In this document: positions 14,671-23,016 of the stretch, piece by piece
How positions within the stretch are numbered: the first letter of the stretch is position 1
How the letters are laid out: the number at the start of each line of letters is the position of its first letter
Assembly (NCBI GenBank): GCA_005239725.1
Contig: SBBM01000003.1
Span: 1 to 36,410, forward strand
Source of the DNA: Planctomycetales bacterium
GTDB lineage: Bacteria; Omnitrophota; Gorgyraeia; Gygaellales; Profunditerraquicolaceae
Length of the DNA stretch: 36,410 nucleotides
Reading direction: 5' to 3'
Program-made: the position numbers and the translations under genes
Notes under the pieces: model-generated
Told to the model about the DNA's origin: nothing
What the model saw: only the letters and a program-made list of their open reading frames with translations
Database searches by the model: none

Positions 14671-15519
14671 TCAGTTTATCTGGACCTCAGCGCTTATGCG
14701 AGAGGCAATCAGGCCCAGCGCCTGATGATAATCATATTTCTTGCGGCGAAAAAGGTAATCTATCTTAGGCTGTATTTTTTTGTAATAATAGAGGTAGACA
14801 TAAGAAAAACCAGCTACAAAAAATGTGTATTGAATAAAGTTAAATTTAGAAAGCCAGGGATGCATAAAATAGAACAATACAGCTGTGGGGATAAGCATTA
14901 ACCCGGAGGTAAGCACCCAAAGCAGGGTATGGTGGATAGCCGTATCAATCTCCATAAACCGGTAGCGGATGATGGCGTAACCGGTTACCAGCAAAAAAGG
15001 AGGCAAAAGAAGCCAGGCGATATGCAGGGCAATGCCAAAAGTGGGCAGCCACTCGATAAAACCCATGCCCAGCATACAGAAAAGAATGGCAAAAAACTTC
15101 AACTGCCTTTTTTTGAATATTTGAGTTTCTTTCCTCGCCGCAACCCAAAGCAGGATAGCCGATGAAAATGTCAGGATAACAAACTTAATCATCCCAAAGG
15201 CAAGATAATAAGTAAAAGGGGACACCTTATCCCACACCCCTCCGACATTGGGGAGAAAATACAAGCCGGTGGTGATACTTTTATCCAGCCATAAATAAGC
15301 CATTTCCGCCAACGCAGCAGCATAAAACAAATAAAGAAGCCGGCTCTTGCGGCTGGTTAGAACCAGATAAAAATGATAGGACACAATCCCGAATAACGGC
15401 GAAAGCGTATAGCCTGTCATCCACCACAATAATGCGGCCTTAAAATTCGAATAATAAAACATGCTCAGGGCATTGCCTGCAAACCACCACAAGAAATAAA
15501 ATGTCATCACAAAATACAT
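14671..15519 (-). CDS. 7TM half of a split membrane sensor protein
   Basis: About 282 residues with six or seven hydrophobic helices, ending in the linker YLFRRKKYDYHQALGLIASR that in intact relatives leads into a GAF domain. Such N-terminal 7TM regions occur in sensor proteins of the 7TMR/histidine-kinase type. It stops at TGA 14671-14673, exactly where the GAF part should begin. At the 5' end the frame stays open for 37 codons above the ATG (15520-15630) and encodes what looks like the missing first helix (ASGIVCIILGLFVF), but has no ATG. A good ATG (15642-15644), overlapping the glycosidase stop as TAATG, is in another frame. One lost base near 15600-15640 would explain this, so the gene shows two lesions. 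Confidence 0.7.
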   Translation of the reverse strand: MYFVMTFYFLWWFAGNALSMFYYSNFKAALLWWMTGYTLSPLFGIVSYHFYLVLTSRKSRLLYLFYAAALAEMAYLWLDKSITTGLYFLPNVGGVWDKVSPFTYYLAFGMIKFVILTFSSAILLWVAARKETQIFKKRQLKFFAILFCMLGMGFIEWLPTFGIALHIAWLLLPPFLLVTGYAIIRYRFMEIDTAIHHTLLWVLTSGLMLIPTAVLFYFMHPWLSKFNFIQYTFFVAGFSYVYLYYYKKIQPKIDYLFRRKKYDYHQALGLIASRISAEVQIN

Positions 15520-15643
15520 CCGGTTTAATTTCGACCTGGAATTTTTGATAAAAACGAATAAACCCAGGATTATGCAAACTATACCGGAGGCAAAAGAAAT
15601 ATATAGGGATGGTTCAAAGGCGGGATACTTTTAAGCATATACA

Positions 15644-16699
15644 TTATCGGGATTCCCTCCACTTCTTGACGCATTTCTTATAAGAATTAAAGGCGGGTTT
15701 TTTAGAAAAATCCCAGCGGATTATGCCGAAATAATCCGTGCCGTTATTCCAGAAATACCGGCAATCGCGGAAAAACGCCCAGAAGATTTTATCAATATTG
15801 TCTTGGCCGATTAATGCTGGATATACTTTTTTCAGCCACTTTGCCTGCTGCCTTTCATTCGGATTTCTGCCTATCCACCAACCGTCGACCTTCGTCCCCC
15901 TCTTCACGCCCGGGCATCCGATTTCGGTAATCCAGATCGGCTTATGTCCGTCGCCATTACGTTTCATTATCTTGTAGGTCAGCTTTGGAATGGCAACTAT
16001 CCTCTTATCAGAACCAGAATTAAAAGGAGATTCAAAAATATGTATATTCATAATGTCGAAATAATCCTTGGCGCCGTTGTCATAAAGATGGTTAACGCTC
16101 GTATTACCTTTGGCAAAACCGCCGTTTAAAATTTTACAATCCGGGTCAACCATTTTTGCCGCCTTATAAACGTCTTTCAACAAAAGGCAATAACTTTTAA
16201 GGCCGTCTTGCTCGCTCCAATATGTGCGCGAGTCAGGCTCATTCCAGACCTCCCAATATTTTATTTTGTCTTTATACCTTCCGATCACCTTAACCGCATA
16301 ATTAACAAATAAGGCATTATCACTGGGCGGGCAATTCCACTGGCCGCAGGAAGAAGCCCAACCAGCGGTATAATCAAGTATGCCCAATATATTGATGCCA
16401 TTTTTAGTTACGAGCTCTACAATTGTATCATACTTGGCAAAATCAAAATTCCCTTGAGCAGGCTCAATATCATCCCAGACAAAATCCATCCTCACCCAGC
16501 CTACGCCTGCTTCCTTCATTAAGGATATGACTTTCTGCAAATCCTGTCCGCCAGAATATTTGTAATTATTCCACCGGTGGTTCCAATGCAGGAATTCCAA
16601 TACGCCGAACGGACTGTTAATGTTATCCTCCTGGGCACAGGCCGTGAAAGAAAAAATAAACAAAAGTAACAAAACAAGCAGGCCTGTTTTCTTATTCAC
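15644..16699 (-). CDS. Clan GH-A glycoside hydrolase (GH39/GH5-like), exported
   Basis: A 351-residue probable beta-glycosidase. A signal peptide with hydrophobic run and lipobox-like FTAC suggests export, perhaps as a lipoprotein. The TIM-barrel marks are WVRMDFVWDDIEP (about 70-82), the acid/base Glu in YWEVWNEPDSRTYW (about 148-161) and the likely nucleophile Glu in PIWITEIGCPG (about 258-268). The overall look is closest to GH39 or cellulase-like GH5 proteins, but substrate cannot be assigned. The start overlaps the maf-M48 stop by 8 nt, and its stop overlaps the ATG expected for the broken sensor gene. Natural polymer degradation or turnover of its own surface glycans are both possible. 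Confidence 0.82.
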   Translation of the reverse strand: MNKKTGLLVLLLLFIFSFTACAQEDNINSPFGVLEFLHWNHRWNNYKYSGGQDLQKVISLMKEAGVGWVRMDFVWDDIEPAQGNFDFAKYDTIVELVTKNGINILGILDYTAGWASSCGQWNCPPSDNALFVNYAVKVIGRYKDKIKYWEVWNEPDSRTYWSEQDGLKSYCLLLKDVYKAAKMVDPDCKILNGGFAKGNTSVNHLYDNGAKDYFDIMNIHIFESPFNSGSDKRIVAIPKLTYKIMKRNGDGHKPIWITEIGCPGVKRGTKVDGWWIGRNPNERQQAKWLKKVYPALIGQDNIDKIFWAFFRDCRYFWNNGTDYFGIIRWDFSKKPAFNSYKKCVKKWRESR

Positions 16700-18041
16700 C
16701 TTTCTTTTCCTCGATGTTTATATAATCGTTAAAGGTGATCTTTTCTCCCACCTCCTCTTTTACCGTGCGGATCCTGTCCGGCACATAAGGGTGGGTTTTA
16801 AAATATGATTTTGGCGCAGGGGGTTTCCTGCGGTTAATCTCTTGGAGTTTCTCTAAAAAAGAAACCATGGCTCTGGGGTTATAGCCGGCCAGCCTTGAAT
16901 AACGCGCGCCAAGTTTATCGGCAAGCAATTCATCATCCCGGGAATAACCTAATAGTATTTCCGTAAAAGCGGCGTCAGCAGCAGCGCCGACTTCGCCGCT
17001 GCCGGGCACTTGAGTAAACAATATCCTCAGGATAGAATAACCCATCATCGCCTGAAGTTTTTTAATGCTGTGCCGGGCAACGATGTGGCCCACCTCATGC
17101 GCAAGTACTGCCGCCAGCTCGTCGTCATTAGAAACCTTGTCAATCAGCCCTTTGTTGACATAAATAAATCCGCCCGGAAGGGCAAAGGCGTTTACTTCCT
17201 CATCCTCCAATGCCCTAAAATGATAAGCGATTTCTTTCCTGTCGCAGACGGAGGATATTTTTTTGCCGATGTTATCCAGGTGCGCTTGTATCAAAGGGTC
17301 CTCGGCGGGCTTATACTCTTTTTCCACGTGTTTAGTTATGGCCCGGCCCATGAGCACCTCTCTATCCGTGCTATAAAAATAAGTCTCCTGTTTACCGGTG
17401 ACGATATTGTATTCGGTAGAACAGCCACATAACGACAGGCAGACAGGCAAACAGGCAAACAGGCAAACAAAAAATATTCGTATATCGAGCCTTTTTAACA
17501 TCTGATAAAGTTTTCGCAACGGCAGGCCGACAACATTATAGAAACACCCTTCGATGCGCCGGATAAAGAATGCGCCTTTACCTTGTATATCAAAACTTCC
17601 CGCTTTATCCAAAGGGGAAACTTGCCGAAAATAGGCACCTATTTCCCTCTCGCTTAATTTATCCATAATAACCTTTGTCTTTTCAAAATCGATTATTGCC
17701 CTGCCCTTATCTTTGTGGATAATGGCAATTCCCGTGTAAATCCATTGTGGTTTTTCAGATAATTTTTTAAGCATTTTATGCGCATCTTTTAAATCCCGGG
17801 GCTTTCCGAATATTTTTCGACCCTGCACAACAATAGTATCCGCGCCGATAATAACCCCTCCCTTTACCCTTTTTGCCACATCTACGGCCTTAGCCAAGGC
17901 GTTCTTCTTAACCAGCGCCGCGTAAGATAATCTTCCTGTGCGGATAACTTCTTTAACCGTACTGGGAAAAACTTTAAATTTCAAACCCAGTATATTTAAG
18001 ATTTCCTTCCTTGCCTTTGACCCCGAAGCCAAATATATCAT
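16692..18041 (-). CDS. Maf-like nucleotide pyrophosphatase fused in frame to an M48 metallopeptidase
   Basis: One 449-codon frame with two unrelated domains. Residues 1-185 are a complete Maf/YhdE-type nucleoside triphosphate pyrophosphatase (LASGSKARKEIL, GADTIVV, LDKAGSFDIQGKG, NVVGLPL). Residues about 181-207 look like a lipoprotein signal peptide (MLKRLDIRIFF ... LSLCGC). Residues 208-449 are an M48 zinc metalloprotease with HEVGH at 314-318 and DELLADKLG downstream. An exported peptidase behind a cytosolic enzyme makes little sense as one chain. I suspect two adjacent genes merged across a tandem octamer repeat (17436-17467) that encodes the signal-peptide core. The internal ATG at 17501 lacks a clear ribosome site. 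The start at 18041 has AGGGGG 4 nt upstream. Confidence 0.88.
   Translation of the reverse strand: MIYLASGSKARKEILNILGLKFKVFPSTVKEVIRTGRLSYAALVKKNALAKAVDVAKRVKGGVIIGADTIVVQGRKIFGKPRDLKDAHKMLKKLSEKPQWIYTGIAIIHKDKGRAIIDFEKTKVIMDKLSEREIGAYFRQVSPLDKAGSFDIQGKGAFFIRRIEGCFYNVVGLPLRKLYQMLKRLDIRIFFVCLFACLPVCLSLCGCSTEYNIVTGKQETYFYSTDREVLMGRAITKHVEKEYKPAEDPLIQAHLDNIGKKISSVCDRKEIAYHFRALEDEEVNAFALPGGFIYVNKGLIDKVSNDDELAAVLAHEVGHIVARHSIKKLQAMMGYSILRILFTQVPGSGEVGAAADAAFTEILLGYSRDDELLADKLGARYSRLAGYNPRAMVSFLEKLQEINRRKPPAPKSYFKTHPYVPDRIRTVKEEVGEKITFNDYINIEEKKGE
17436..17467. repeat. Octanucleotide tandem repeat at the maf-M48 junction
   Basis: Four units of 8 bp on plus: CAGGCAGA then CAGGCAAA three times. On the coding strand the unit is TTTGCCTG, differing by one base from the phase-shifted unit TTTGCCCG in queC. 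It encodes the hydrophobic core (residues about 192-202) of the presumed M48 signal peptide. A change of one unit would shift the frame. Confidence 0.92.
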
Positions 18042-18050
18042 ATTCCCCCT

Positions 18051-18204
18051 AGGGGACGTTTCCCTTAGTTATAACCGCTTGACATACAAAATGTTACAAC
18101 TGGCACAAATCGATTTTTACAAAAGAATGGCAGCCTAATATTTAATTTACCCTATTTCGAACTAATTGTTGCATAATAAGTTGCGACGAAGGGAAACGTC
18201 CCCT
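18051..18204. mobile_element. REPIN/MITE-like inverted-repeat element, copy 1
   Basis: A 154-bp non-coding element bounded by perfect 16-bp inverted repeats AGGGGACGTTTCCCTT and AAGGGAAACGTCCCCT. Each end can itself fold as GGGA-CGTT-TCCC, the structure of a REP half-site. No transposase is encoded. It starts 9 bp from the maf start codon, and its far end supplies part of the TAG stop of the flavoprotein gene. The interior matches copy 2 in orientation and in short blocks such as ATGTTACAA and TTGTTGC. Confidence 0.82.
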
Positions 18205-19447
18205 ATGTTATTGCCGCGGTGTCGCCGGCAAGATAACCCGTGGAAAATGCCGCCTGCAGGTTAAAGCCGCCGGTGTCCGCGTCAATATCCATAATTTCCC
18301 CGGCAAAATACAACCCTTTTATAATGCGCGACTCCATAGTGCGCGGGTTGATATCTCGAAGAGACACGCCGCCCCTGGTAACCATACCATCTTCTATGGG
18401 TTTCGGTCGTAAAATATCCAAACGGAAATTCTTGAGCAAAGAAATAATACTTTTACGCTCCATCTGAGTAATCTGGCTTACTTTTTTATCCGGGTTTATT
18501 TTTAAAATATCCGTAAATACTCCCACCATCCGCCGAGTGAGCAAACTCTTTAATATGCCTTTAATACTTTTCCCGGAACTTAACTTAAATTCTCTCAACA
18601 GACGGTTATCAAGCTGCTCAGGGCTTAATGCCGGCTTTAAATCAATATCAACACAGGCGCTTTTATGCTCTTCCAGCCAATCCACTACTTTCCCGCTTAA
18701 AGAAAGCACCAAGGGCCCTGAAATGCCAGAACTTGTAAACAATAATTCCCCAATTTCAGAAAGGAGCTCCTTTTTGCCACTGGAAAATTTCAGACGGATA
18801 TTCTTCAAGGTCAATCCTTCCAAAAGTTTAACATATGTTTCTTTTGTTTCTAACGGCACAAGCCCGGCCCTAAGAGAGACAATGCGATGGCCTAATTTTT
18901 TTGCTATCCCGATACCCTCTCCGCTTGAACCGGTAAAGCTAAAAGAAACCCCTCCGGTAGCGAGTATCACTCTATCAGCCGGAATAATTTTTCCGTTCTT
19001 TAGCAAAACTCCTTTAACCCTGTCTCCTTCGATAAGAATGTCTTTCGCGGGATTTTTACAGACAACCCGGACTTTATTTTTTTGGAGTTCCTGACTCAAG
19101 ACCTTCAGGATAGTATCGGATTTATTGCTTTCCGGAAAAACGCGCAGTTGCCTTTCAACCTTTAATTTTACGCCCCTCTCCTCAAAAAAACGCATTAAAT
19201 CCGCGTTAAAAAATTTCTTGAAGGCATCCCTTAAGAATTGGCCCCTACCGGAAAACCTTTCGATGAATGAATCCAGGCCACAAACGTTGGTAAGGTTGCA
19301 GCGGCCCTTGCCGCTTAAAAGCAACTTCCTTCCCAGGGTGGGATTTTTTTCGATAAGGATTGTCTTCTGGTGAAGTTCACCGGCCCGGATTGCCGCCATC
19401 ATACCGGCAGGGCCTGCGCCGATTACGACTATATTTTTTGTGTCCAC
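18203..19447 (-). CDS. HI0933-family FAD-dependent oxidoreductase
   Basis: A 414-residue flavoprotein of the HI0933/BaiN-like family, whose members are mostly uncharacterised; some reduce enone or steroid-type substrates. N-terminal Rossmann motif VVIGAGPAGMMAA (about 6-18), the family segment LSGKGRCNLTN (about 45-55), an internal VILATGGVSFSFTGSSGEG (about 160-178) and a C-terminal FAD loop LYFAGEIMDIDADTGGFNLQ (about 380-400) are present. The stop codon TAG (18203-18205) is partly made by the end of the inverted-repeat element. The start is 7 nt past the pyrE stop, suggesting co-transcription. No partner gene points to a substrate. Confidence 0.92.
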   Translation of the reverse strand: MDTKNIVVIGAGPAGMMAAIRAGELHQKTILIEKNPTLGRKLLLSGKGRCNLTNVCGLDSFIERFSGRGQFLRDAFKKFFNADLMRFFEERGVKLKVERQLRVFPESNKSDTILKVLSQELQKNKVRVVCKNPAKDILIEGDRVKGVLLKNGKIIPADRVILATGGVSFSFTGSSGEGIGIAKKLGHRIVSLRAGLVPLETKETYVKLLEGLTLKNIRLKFSSGKKELLSEIGELLFTSSGISGPLVLSLSGKVVDWLEEHKSACVDIDLKPALSPEQLDNRLLREFKLSSGKSIKGILKSLLTRRMVGVFTDILKINPDKKVSQITQMERKSIISLLKNFRLDILRPKPIEDGMVTRGGVSLRDINPRTMESRIIKGLYFAGEIMDIDADTGGFNLQAAFSTGYLAGDTAAIT

Positions 19448-19454
19448 TTAGCGC

Positions 19455-20012
19455 TTAAACGCCTAAATCCTTTATAGTAAATATGGATTTTAGCCTGCAG
19501 CCTGCCTTGGCGAGATTCTCTTTTGCGCCTTCATTCCTGTCCACAATTACCATCACCTCACCAACCTTGACGCCTAACTTATTCAGTGCCTCTTTTGCCT
19601 CGACCAGCGACTTACCAGTGGTAGCCACATCATCAACCAGGATTGCCCGGTCATTTTCCTTTAACGCAGGGCCTTCAATCTGCCTTTGCATGCCGTGTTC
19701 TTTAGCGGCCTTTCGTACTATAAATGTCTTTAAGGGAACCCCTCGGATATGGCTTAACACCCCGAGCGCACCCACAATGGGGTCTGCGCCCAAAGTCGGG
19801 CCGCCGACGGCATCAATGCGCCTGCCCTCAAGCATATTCAGGATAATGCTTGCCACAAGATAAGCGCCTTCCGGCGTAAGTGTAATTATCCTCCCGTCAA
19901 GGTAATAGGCACTTTCTTTGCCCGAAGAAAGGATAAATTTCCCTTTTTTAAAGGCCCTCTTCTTAAGAAGGTCAAGCAGCTTTGATTTTAATTCTTTTGT
20001 ATTTTCTTTCAT
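19455..20012 (-). CDS. pyrE: Orotate phosphoribosyltransferase
   Basis: Joins orotate to PRPP to make OMP in pyrimidine synthesis. From the ATG at 20012 it is 185 residues, a normal length. The PRPP-binding motif is AILVDDVATTGKS (about 124-136), with the catalytic-loop segment VRKAAKEHGMQRQIEG before it. A longer frame to 20048 exists but would cover the promoter -35 and -10 boxes, so I reject that start. There is no Shine-Dalgarno, and the predicted transcription start falls at or within one or two bases of the ATG, suggesting a leaderless message. It diverges from comF. Confidence 0.95.
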   Translation of the reverse strand: MKENTKELKSKLLDLLKKRAFKKGKFILSSGKESAYYLDGRIITLTPEGAYLVASIILNMLEGRRIDAVGGPTLGADPIVGALGVLSHIRGVPLKTFIVRKAAKEHGMQRQIEGPALKENDRAILVDDVATTGKSLVEAKEALNKLGVKVGEVMVIVDRNEGAKENLAKAGCRLKSIFTIKDLGV

Positions 20013-20019
20013 ATTAATT

Positions 20020-20048
20020 ATTCTACTATCCCTCGCTGTATCTGTCAA
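20020..20048 (-). promoter_or_regulatory. Promoter for pyrE, minus side of a bidirectional promoter
   Basis: TTGACA (20043-20048), 17-nt spacer, TAGAAT (20020-20025). Seven nucleotides then lead to the pyrE ATG, which implies a leaderless or one-nucleotide-leader transcript. The -35 box is half of the perfect palindrome TGTCAATTGACA (20043-20054). Confidence 0.82.
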
Positions 20049-20077
20049 TTGACAAAACTAAATTTAATTGCTATCAT
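20049..20077 (+). promoter_or_regulatory. Promoter for comF-lptF-lptG, plus side of a bidirectional promoter
   Basis: TTGACA (20049-20054), 17-nt spacer, TATCAT (20072-20077), then six nucleotides to the comF ATG at 20084, so +1 would be the A of ATG. The -35 box is the other half of the shared 12-bp palindrome. Confidence 0.82.
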
Positions 20078-20083
20078 ATTGCC

Positions 20084-20812
20084 ATGATTCCGCGCATGAT
20101 AAATGGTTTACTGGATATTGTTTATCCTAAAACCTGCGTTATCTGCAAAAAGAAAATAAAGGGGCGCGGTTCTATAGATAATGTCATCTGCGCGGAATGC
20201 TGGAGGAAGGTAAAAAAGAATCTTCCTCCGTTCTGCCTTCGCTGCGGCAGGAATTTACACAGGAATAAATCCGTTAAAAATATCTGCGTGGCTTGCGTTA
20301 AAAAACCACCTCATTTTGACCGCGCATTCAGTCCCTGCGTCTATGAAGGCACAATCAAAGAATTAATCCACGAGTTTAAATATAAAAACAAAGAACACCT
20401 GGGCGCTACATTAAGCAGGCTGATGATAGAATTTATAAAAGAATATAACGTGCCCATGGAATTCCTGGATTTAATAGTGCCGCTGCCGCTTCATAAAACA
20501 CGCCTGCGTGAACGGGAATTTAACCAGGCAGAAATTCTATCCAGGCATATTGCGAAAGAATTCAATAAAGAGATGTCGAACGACAGCCTTATACGCCACC
20601 GTTATACAAGGACGCAGACGGAGTTAACCCCTGATGAACGCATCGCAAACGTCAAAGATTCTTTCTTGGTACAAAAACCGGAAATAATAAAGAATAAGAA
20701 TATACTGCTTGTTGACGACGTATCCACTACCCAGGCCACGTCTTCCGAAGCGGCTTTTGCGCTTAAAGAATCCGGGGCAAATATCGTGTTTGTCCTGACC
20801 CTGGCTAATTAA
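20084..20812 (+). CDS. ComF-family phosphoribosyltransferase-like protein
   Basis: A 242-residue member of the ComF family, named for DNA uptake in Bacillus but widespread in non-competent bacteria. Its biochemical role is unsettled. An N-terminal double zinc finger is seen (CVICKKK, CAECW, CLRCG, CVAC; about residues 18-74), followed by a type I phosphoribosyltransferase fold with VPLPLHKTRLREREFNQAE and the PRPP loop ILLVDDVSTTQAT (about 207-219). No other competence gene is in the window. It begins directly at a predicted transcription start and lacks a ribosome site, so it may be translated leaderless. lptF follows after 4 nt. The neighbour pyrE is also a PRPP enzyme. Confidence 0.9.
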   Translation: MIPRMINGLLDIVYPKTCVICKKKIKGRGSIDNVICAECWRKVKKNLPPFCLRCGRNLHRNKSVKNICVACVKKPPHFDRAFSPCVYEGTIKELIHEFKYKNKEHLGATLSRLMIEFIKEYNVPMEFLDLIVPLPLHKTRLREREFNQAEILSRHIAKEFNKEMSNDSLIRHRYTRTQTELTPDERIANVKDSFLVQKPEIIKNKNILLVDDVSTTQATSSEAAFALKESGANIVFVLTLAN

Positions 20813-20816
20813 ATCT

Positions 20817-21914
20817 ATGAAAATACTCAGAAACTATGTCTTAAGAGAATACACGGGGCCTTTATTTTTATCCTTAGGGGTTCTTACATTTGTCATGATA
20901 CTTGGCAACCTGGTGAAACTTGCGGAATTAATAATCAAGAAAGGCGTTGATTTTTACAGCGTGGCAAAATTATTCTTCTTTATGACGCCGTACTTAATTA
21001 CATACACCCTGCCGATAGCGACGCTGATTGCCGTGCTCCTCTCGCTGGGAAGACTCTCGGGGGATAATGAAATAATCGCAATACGGGCAAGCGGCATTAA
21101 CGCATTCCTGGTAGCATTACCTTTACTTACCATCAGCTTGATATTAAGCCTTATTTTGGTAATTTTTAACGACCGCTTTATACCTTACGCGCATTACGCC
21201 TCCCGCAAGACCCTTACCGAGATAGGCATAAAAAATCCCACCGCCGCCTTAGAGCCGGGGGTATTTATTAATTCATTCCAGAACTACGTCTTGTTTATAT
21301 ATGCGATAGACCAGAATAAGCTCAGCAATGTGCGCGTATATGAGCCGCAAGGCGCGGGCAAGCCTACGCGTATCATTGTGGCAAAAAAAGGGGAATTCAT
21401 TGCTATCCCCGAGAAGAATATGATAAAACTAAAGCTCATGGACGGGACAGCAGATGAGCCAGACCCGGACAACCCGAGTAATTTCTATAAATTAAATTTT
21501 AGGACCTATTATATGTCCTTGAACCTTGCCCATGCGCAAGACAAAGATGCTGTCGAAAAGAAACCCAAAGACATGACTATAAAAGAGCTGAAAAATGAGG
21601 TTGAAAACTTAAAAAAACAAAAAATTGACCCTGCACCGTTATATACCGAAATAAATAAAAAGATTGCCCTGGCCTTCTCCTGCTTTGTATTCACGCTTTT
21701 AGGCATGCCGCTTGCTATAATAACCCGCAGGCGGGAAAAATCTATTAATTTCGGGATCGCGGTAATCATTGTGCTGATATATTACCTCTTACTTATAGGC
21801 TCTGAAACTTTAAGCCTCCAGGGGTTTGTCCCGCCCGGCCTCTCCATGTGGCTACCCAACATCATTTTCGGTATAATCGGCGCCTATTTAACTCACAGGC
21901 TATGCGCATCTTAG
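20817..21914 (+). CDS. lptF: LptF/LptG-family permease, first copy (LptF-like)
   Basis: Inner-membrane subunit of the LPS export machine (LptB2FGC), which pulls lipopolysaccharide out of the inner membrane. The 365-residue protein has three N-terminal membrane helices (about 10-120) with the YjgP/YjgQ pattern (LREYTGPLFLSLGVLTF, NEIIAIRASGIN), a periplasmic beta-jellyroll (about 125-255) and three C-terminal helices after FTLLGMPLAIITRRREK. The second half begins with IKELKNEVENLKKQ, as in many relatives. The stop overlaps lptG by 13 nt. LptB, A, C and D are not in this window. Which copy is F and which G is inferred only from order. Confidence 0.9.
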   Translation: MKILRNYVLREYTGPLFLSLGVLTFVMILGNLVKLAELIIKKGVDFYSVAKLFFFMTPYLITYTLPIATLIAVLLSLGRLSGDNEIIAIRASGINAFLVALPLLTISLILSLILVIFNDRFIPYAHYASRKTLTEIGIKNPTAALEPGVFINSFQNYVLFIYAIDQNKLSNVRVYEPQGAGKPTRIIVAKKGEFIAIPEKNMIKLKLMDGTADEPDPDNPSNFYKLNFRTYYMSLNLAHAQDKDAVEKKPKDMTIKELKNEVENLKKQKIDPAPLYTEINKKIALAFSCFVFTLLGMPLAIITRRREKSINFGIAVIIVLIYYLLLIGSETLSLQGFVPPGLSMWLPNIIFGIIGAYLTHRLCAS

Positions 21915-22999
21915 ACCGTTATATCTTAAAATCTGTCCTGGGCATGTTTTTCAGCTGCCTATTCACGTTTCTTTTCCTGTATATAATAGTAGACGTATTC
22001 TCGCATTTAGACGAAATATTAAAGCAAGGCGTGGACCTTGAGGCACTCTTACAGTATTACCTCTCATACTTGCCTATTATCTTCGTCCAGGTAACCCCCA
22101 TCTCCTGTCTGCTGAGCACATTATACACATTCTCCAAGTTTAACCGCGATAACGAAATCGTTGCCATGCGCGCTTCGGGTTTGAGTATACCCCAGATAAC
22201 CCGAGCCGTAATCATTTTCGGTATTATTATGAGCGGTCTTGTATTTTGGACAAACGACAACCTGGTGCCTCAATCGCTTACCTTGACCAAGAAAATCAGG
22301 GAAAATATGGAGAGTGGCGCCCGGAAATTAAAAGAAAAAGAAGAAGTCATCACGGACCTTTATATGTACGGCCTGAAAAACAGGCTCTTTTCTATCAATA
22401 AATTTATTGTCGCAACGAATACCATGGAGGACATAATTATCCTGGAGCACGACAAAAAGCAAAACCTGGATAAAAAAATAGTGGCGGATAAGGGGATTTA
22501 TGCGGACGGGGTCTGGCGGTTTTATAACAGCGTTACCTACACCTTCGATGAAAACGGCCAGATTATAGGGGAGCCGCAATACAACGCCGAGGAAATAATG
22601 ACCATAACCGAAACGCCGAGGGATTTCTTGACTCAAAAGCAGCAGCCGGATTTTATGAACATTGCCCAGTTGAATAATTATATATGGAAATTATCGGCAA
22701 GCGGAGCTACCGCCGTAGTGAGAAACCTGAAAGTTGACCTTTATCAAAGGTTTGCTTTTCCATTGACCAGCGCAATCATTATCCTCCTGGGAATACCTTT
22801 TTCTCTAAAGATGAAAAAACGCGCCACTGGCCTCTCATCGCTGGGGGTATCAATTATGGTGGGATTTCTCTATTTTGTGCTGAATGCCATAAGTATCGCC
22901 TTAGGTAAATCCGGCATGCTTACGCCTTTTCTTTCCGCATCTTTAATCCACATCTTAGGCTTTTTATCCAGCCTCTATCTTATAAGTAAACTCCCTTAG
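21902..22999 (+). CDS. lptG: LptF/LptG-family permease, second copy (LptG-like)
   Basis: Partner permease of the same LPS exporter, 365 residues from the ATG at 21902; the longer frame to 21848 overlaps lptF and has no better signal. It shows the family start RILDRYILKSVLGMFFSCLFTF, the coupling-helix region NRDNEIVAMRASGLSIPQI (about 80-98), a central periplasmic part and the C-terminal helices with FPLTSAIIILLGIPFSLKMKKRATG. It is the last gene of the plus-strand comF-lptF-lptG operon and ends 17 nt before the convergent alr stop. I see no clear terminator between them. Presence of LptFG implies an outer membrane with LPS or a similar glycolipid. Confidence 0.9.
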   Translation: MRILDRYILKSVLGMFFSCLFTFLFLYIIVDVFSHLDEILKQGVDLEALLQYYLSYLPIIFVQVTPISCLLSTLYTFSKFNRDNEIVAMRASGLSIPQITRAVIIFGIIMSGLVFWTNDNLVPQSLTLTKKIRENMESGARKLKEKEEVITDLYMYGLKNRLFSINKFIVATNTMEDIIILEHDKKQNLDKKIVADKGIYADGVWRFYNSVTYTFDENGQIIGEPQYNAEEIMTITETPRDFLTQKQQPDFMNIAQLNNYIWKLSASGATAVVRNLKVDLYQRFAFPLTSAIIILLGIPFSLKMKKRATGLSSLGVSIMVGFLYFVLNAISIALGKSGMLTPFLSASLIHILGFLSSLYLISKLP

Positions 23000-23016
23000 G
23001 CGGGGGCTTCCCAGAA

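Noticed and set aside
14671-14673. TGA as selenocysteine or as a reassigned codon
   Set aside because: Other genes here (rph, smpB, AEC) end at TGA, so it is a stop. No SECIS-like stem of suitable size lies just downstream, and the position is not a redox site in the family.
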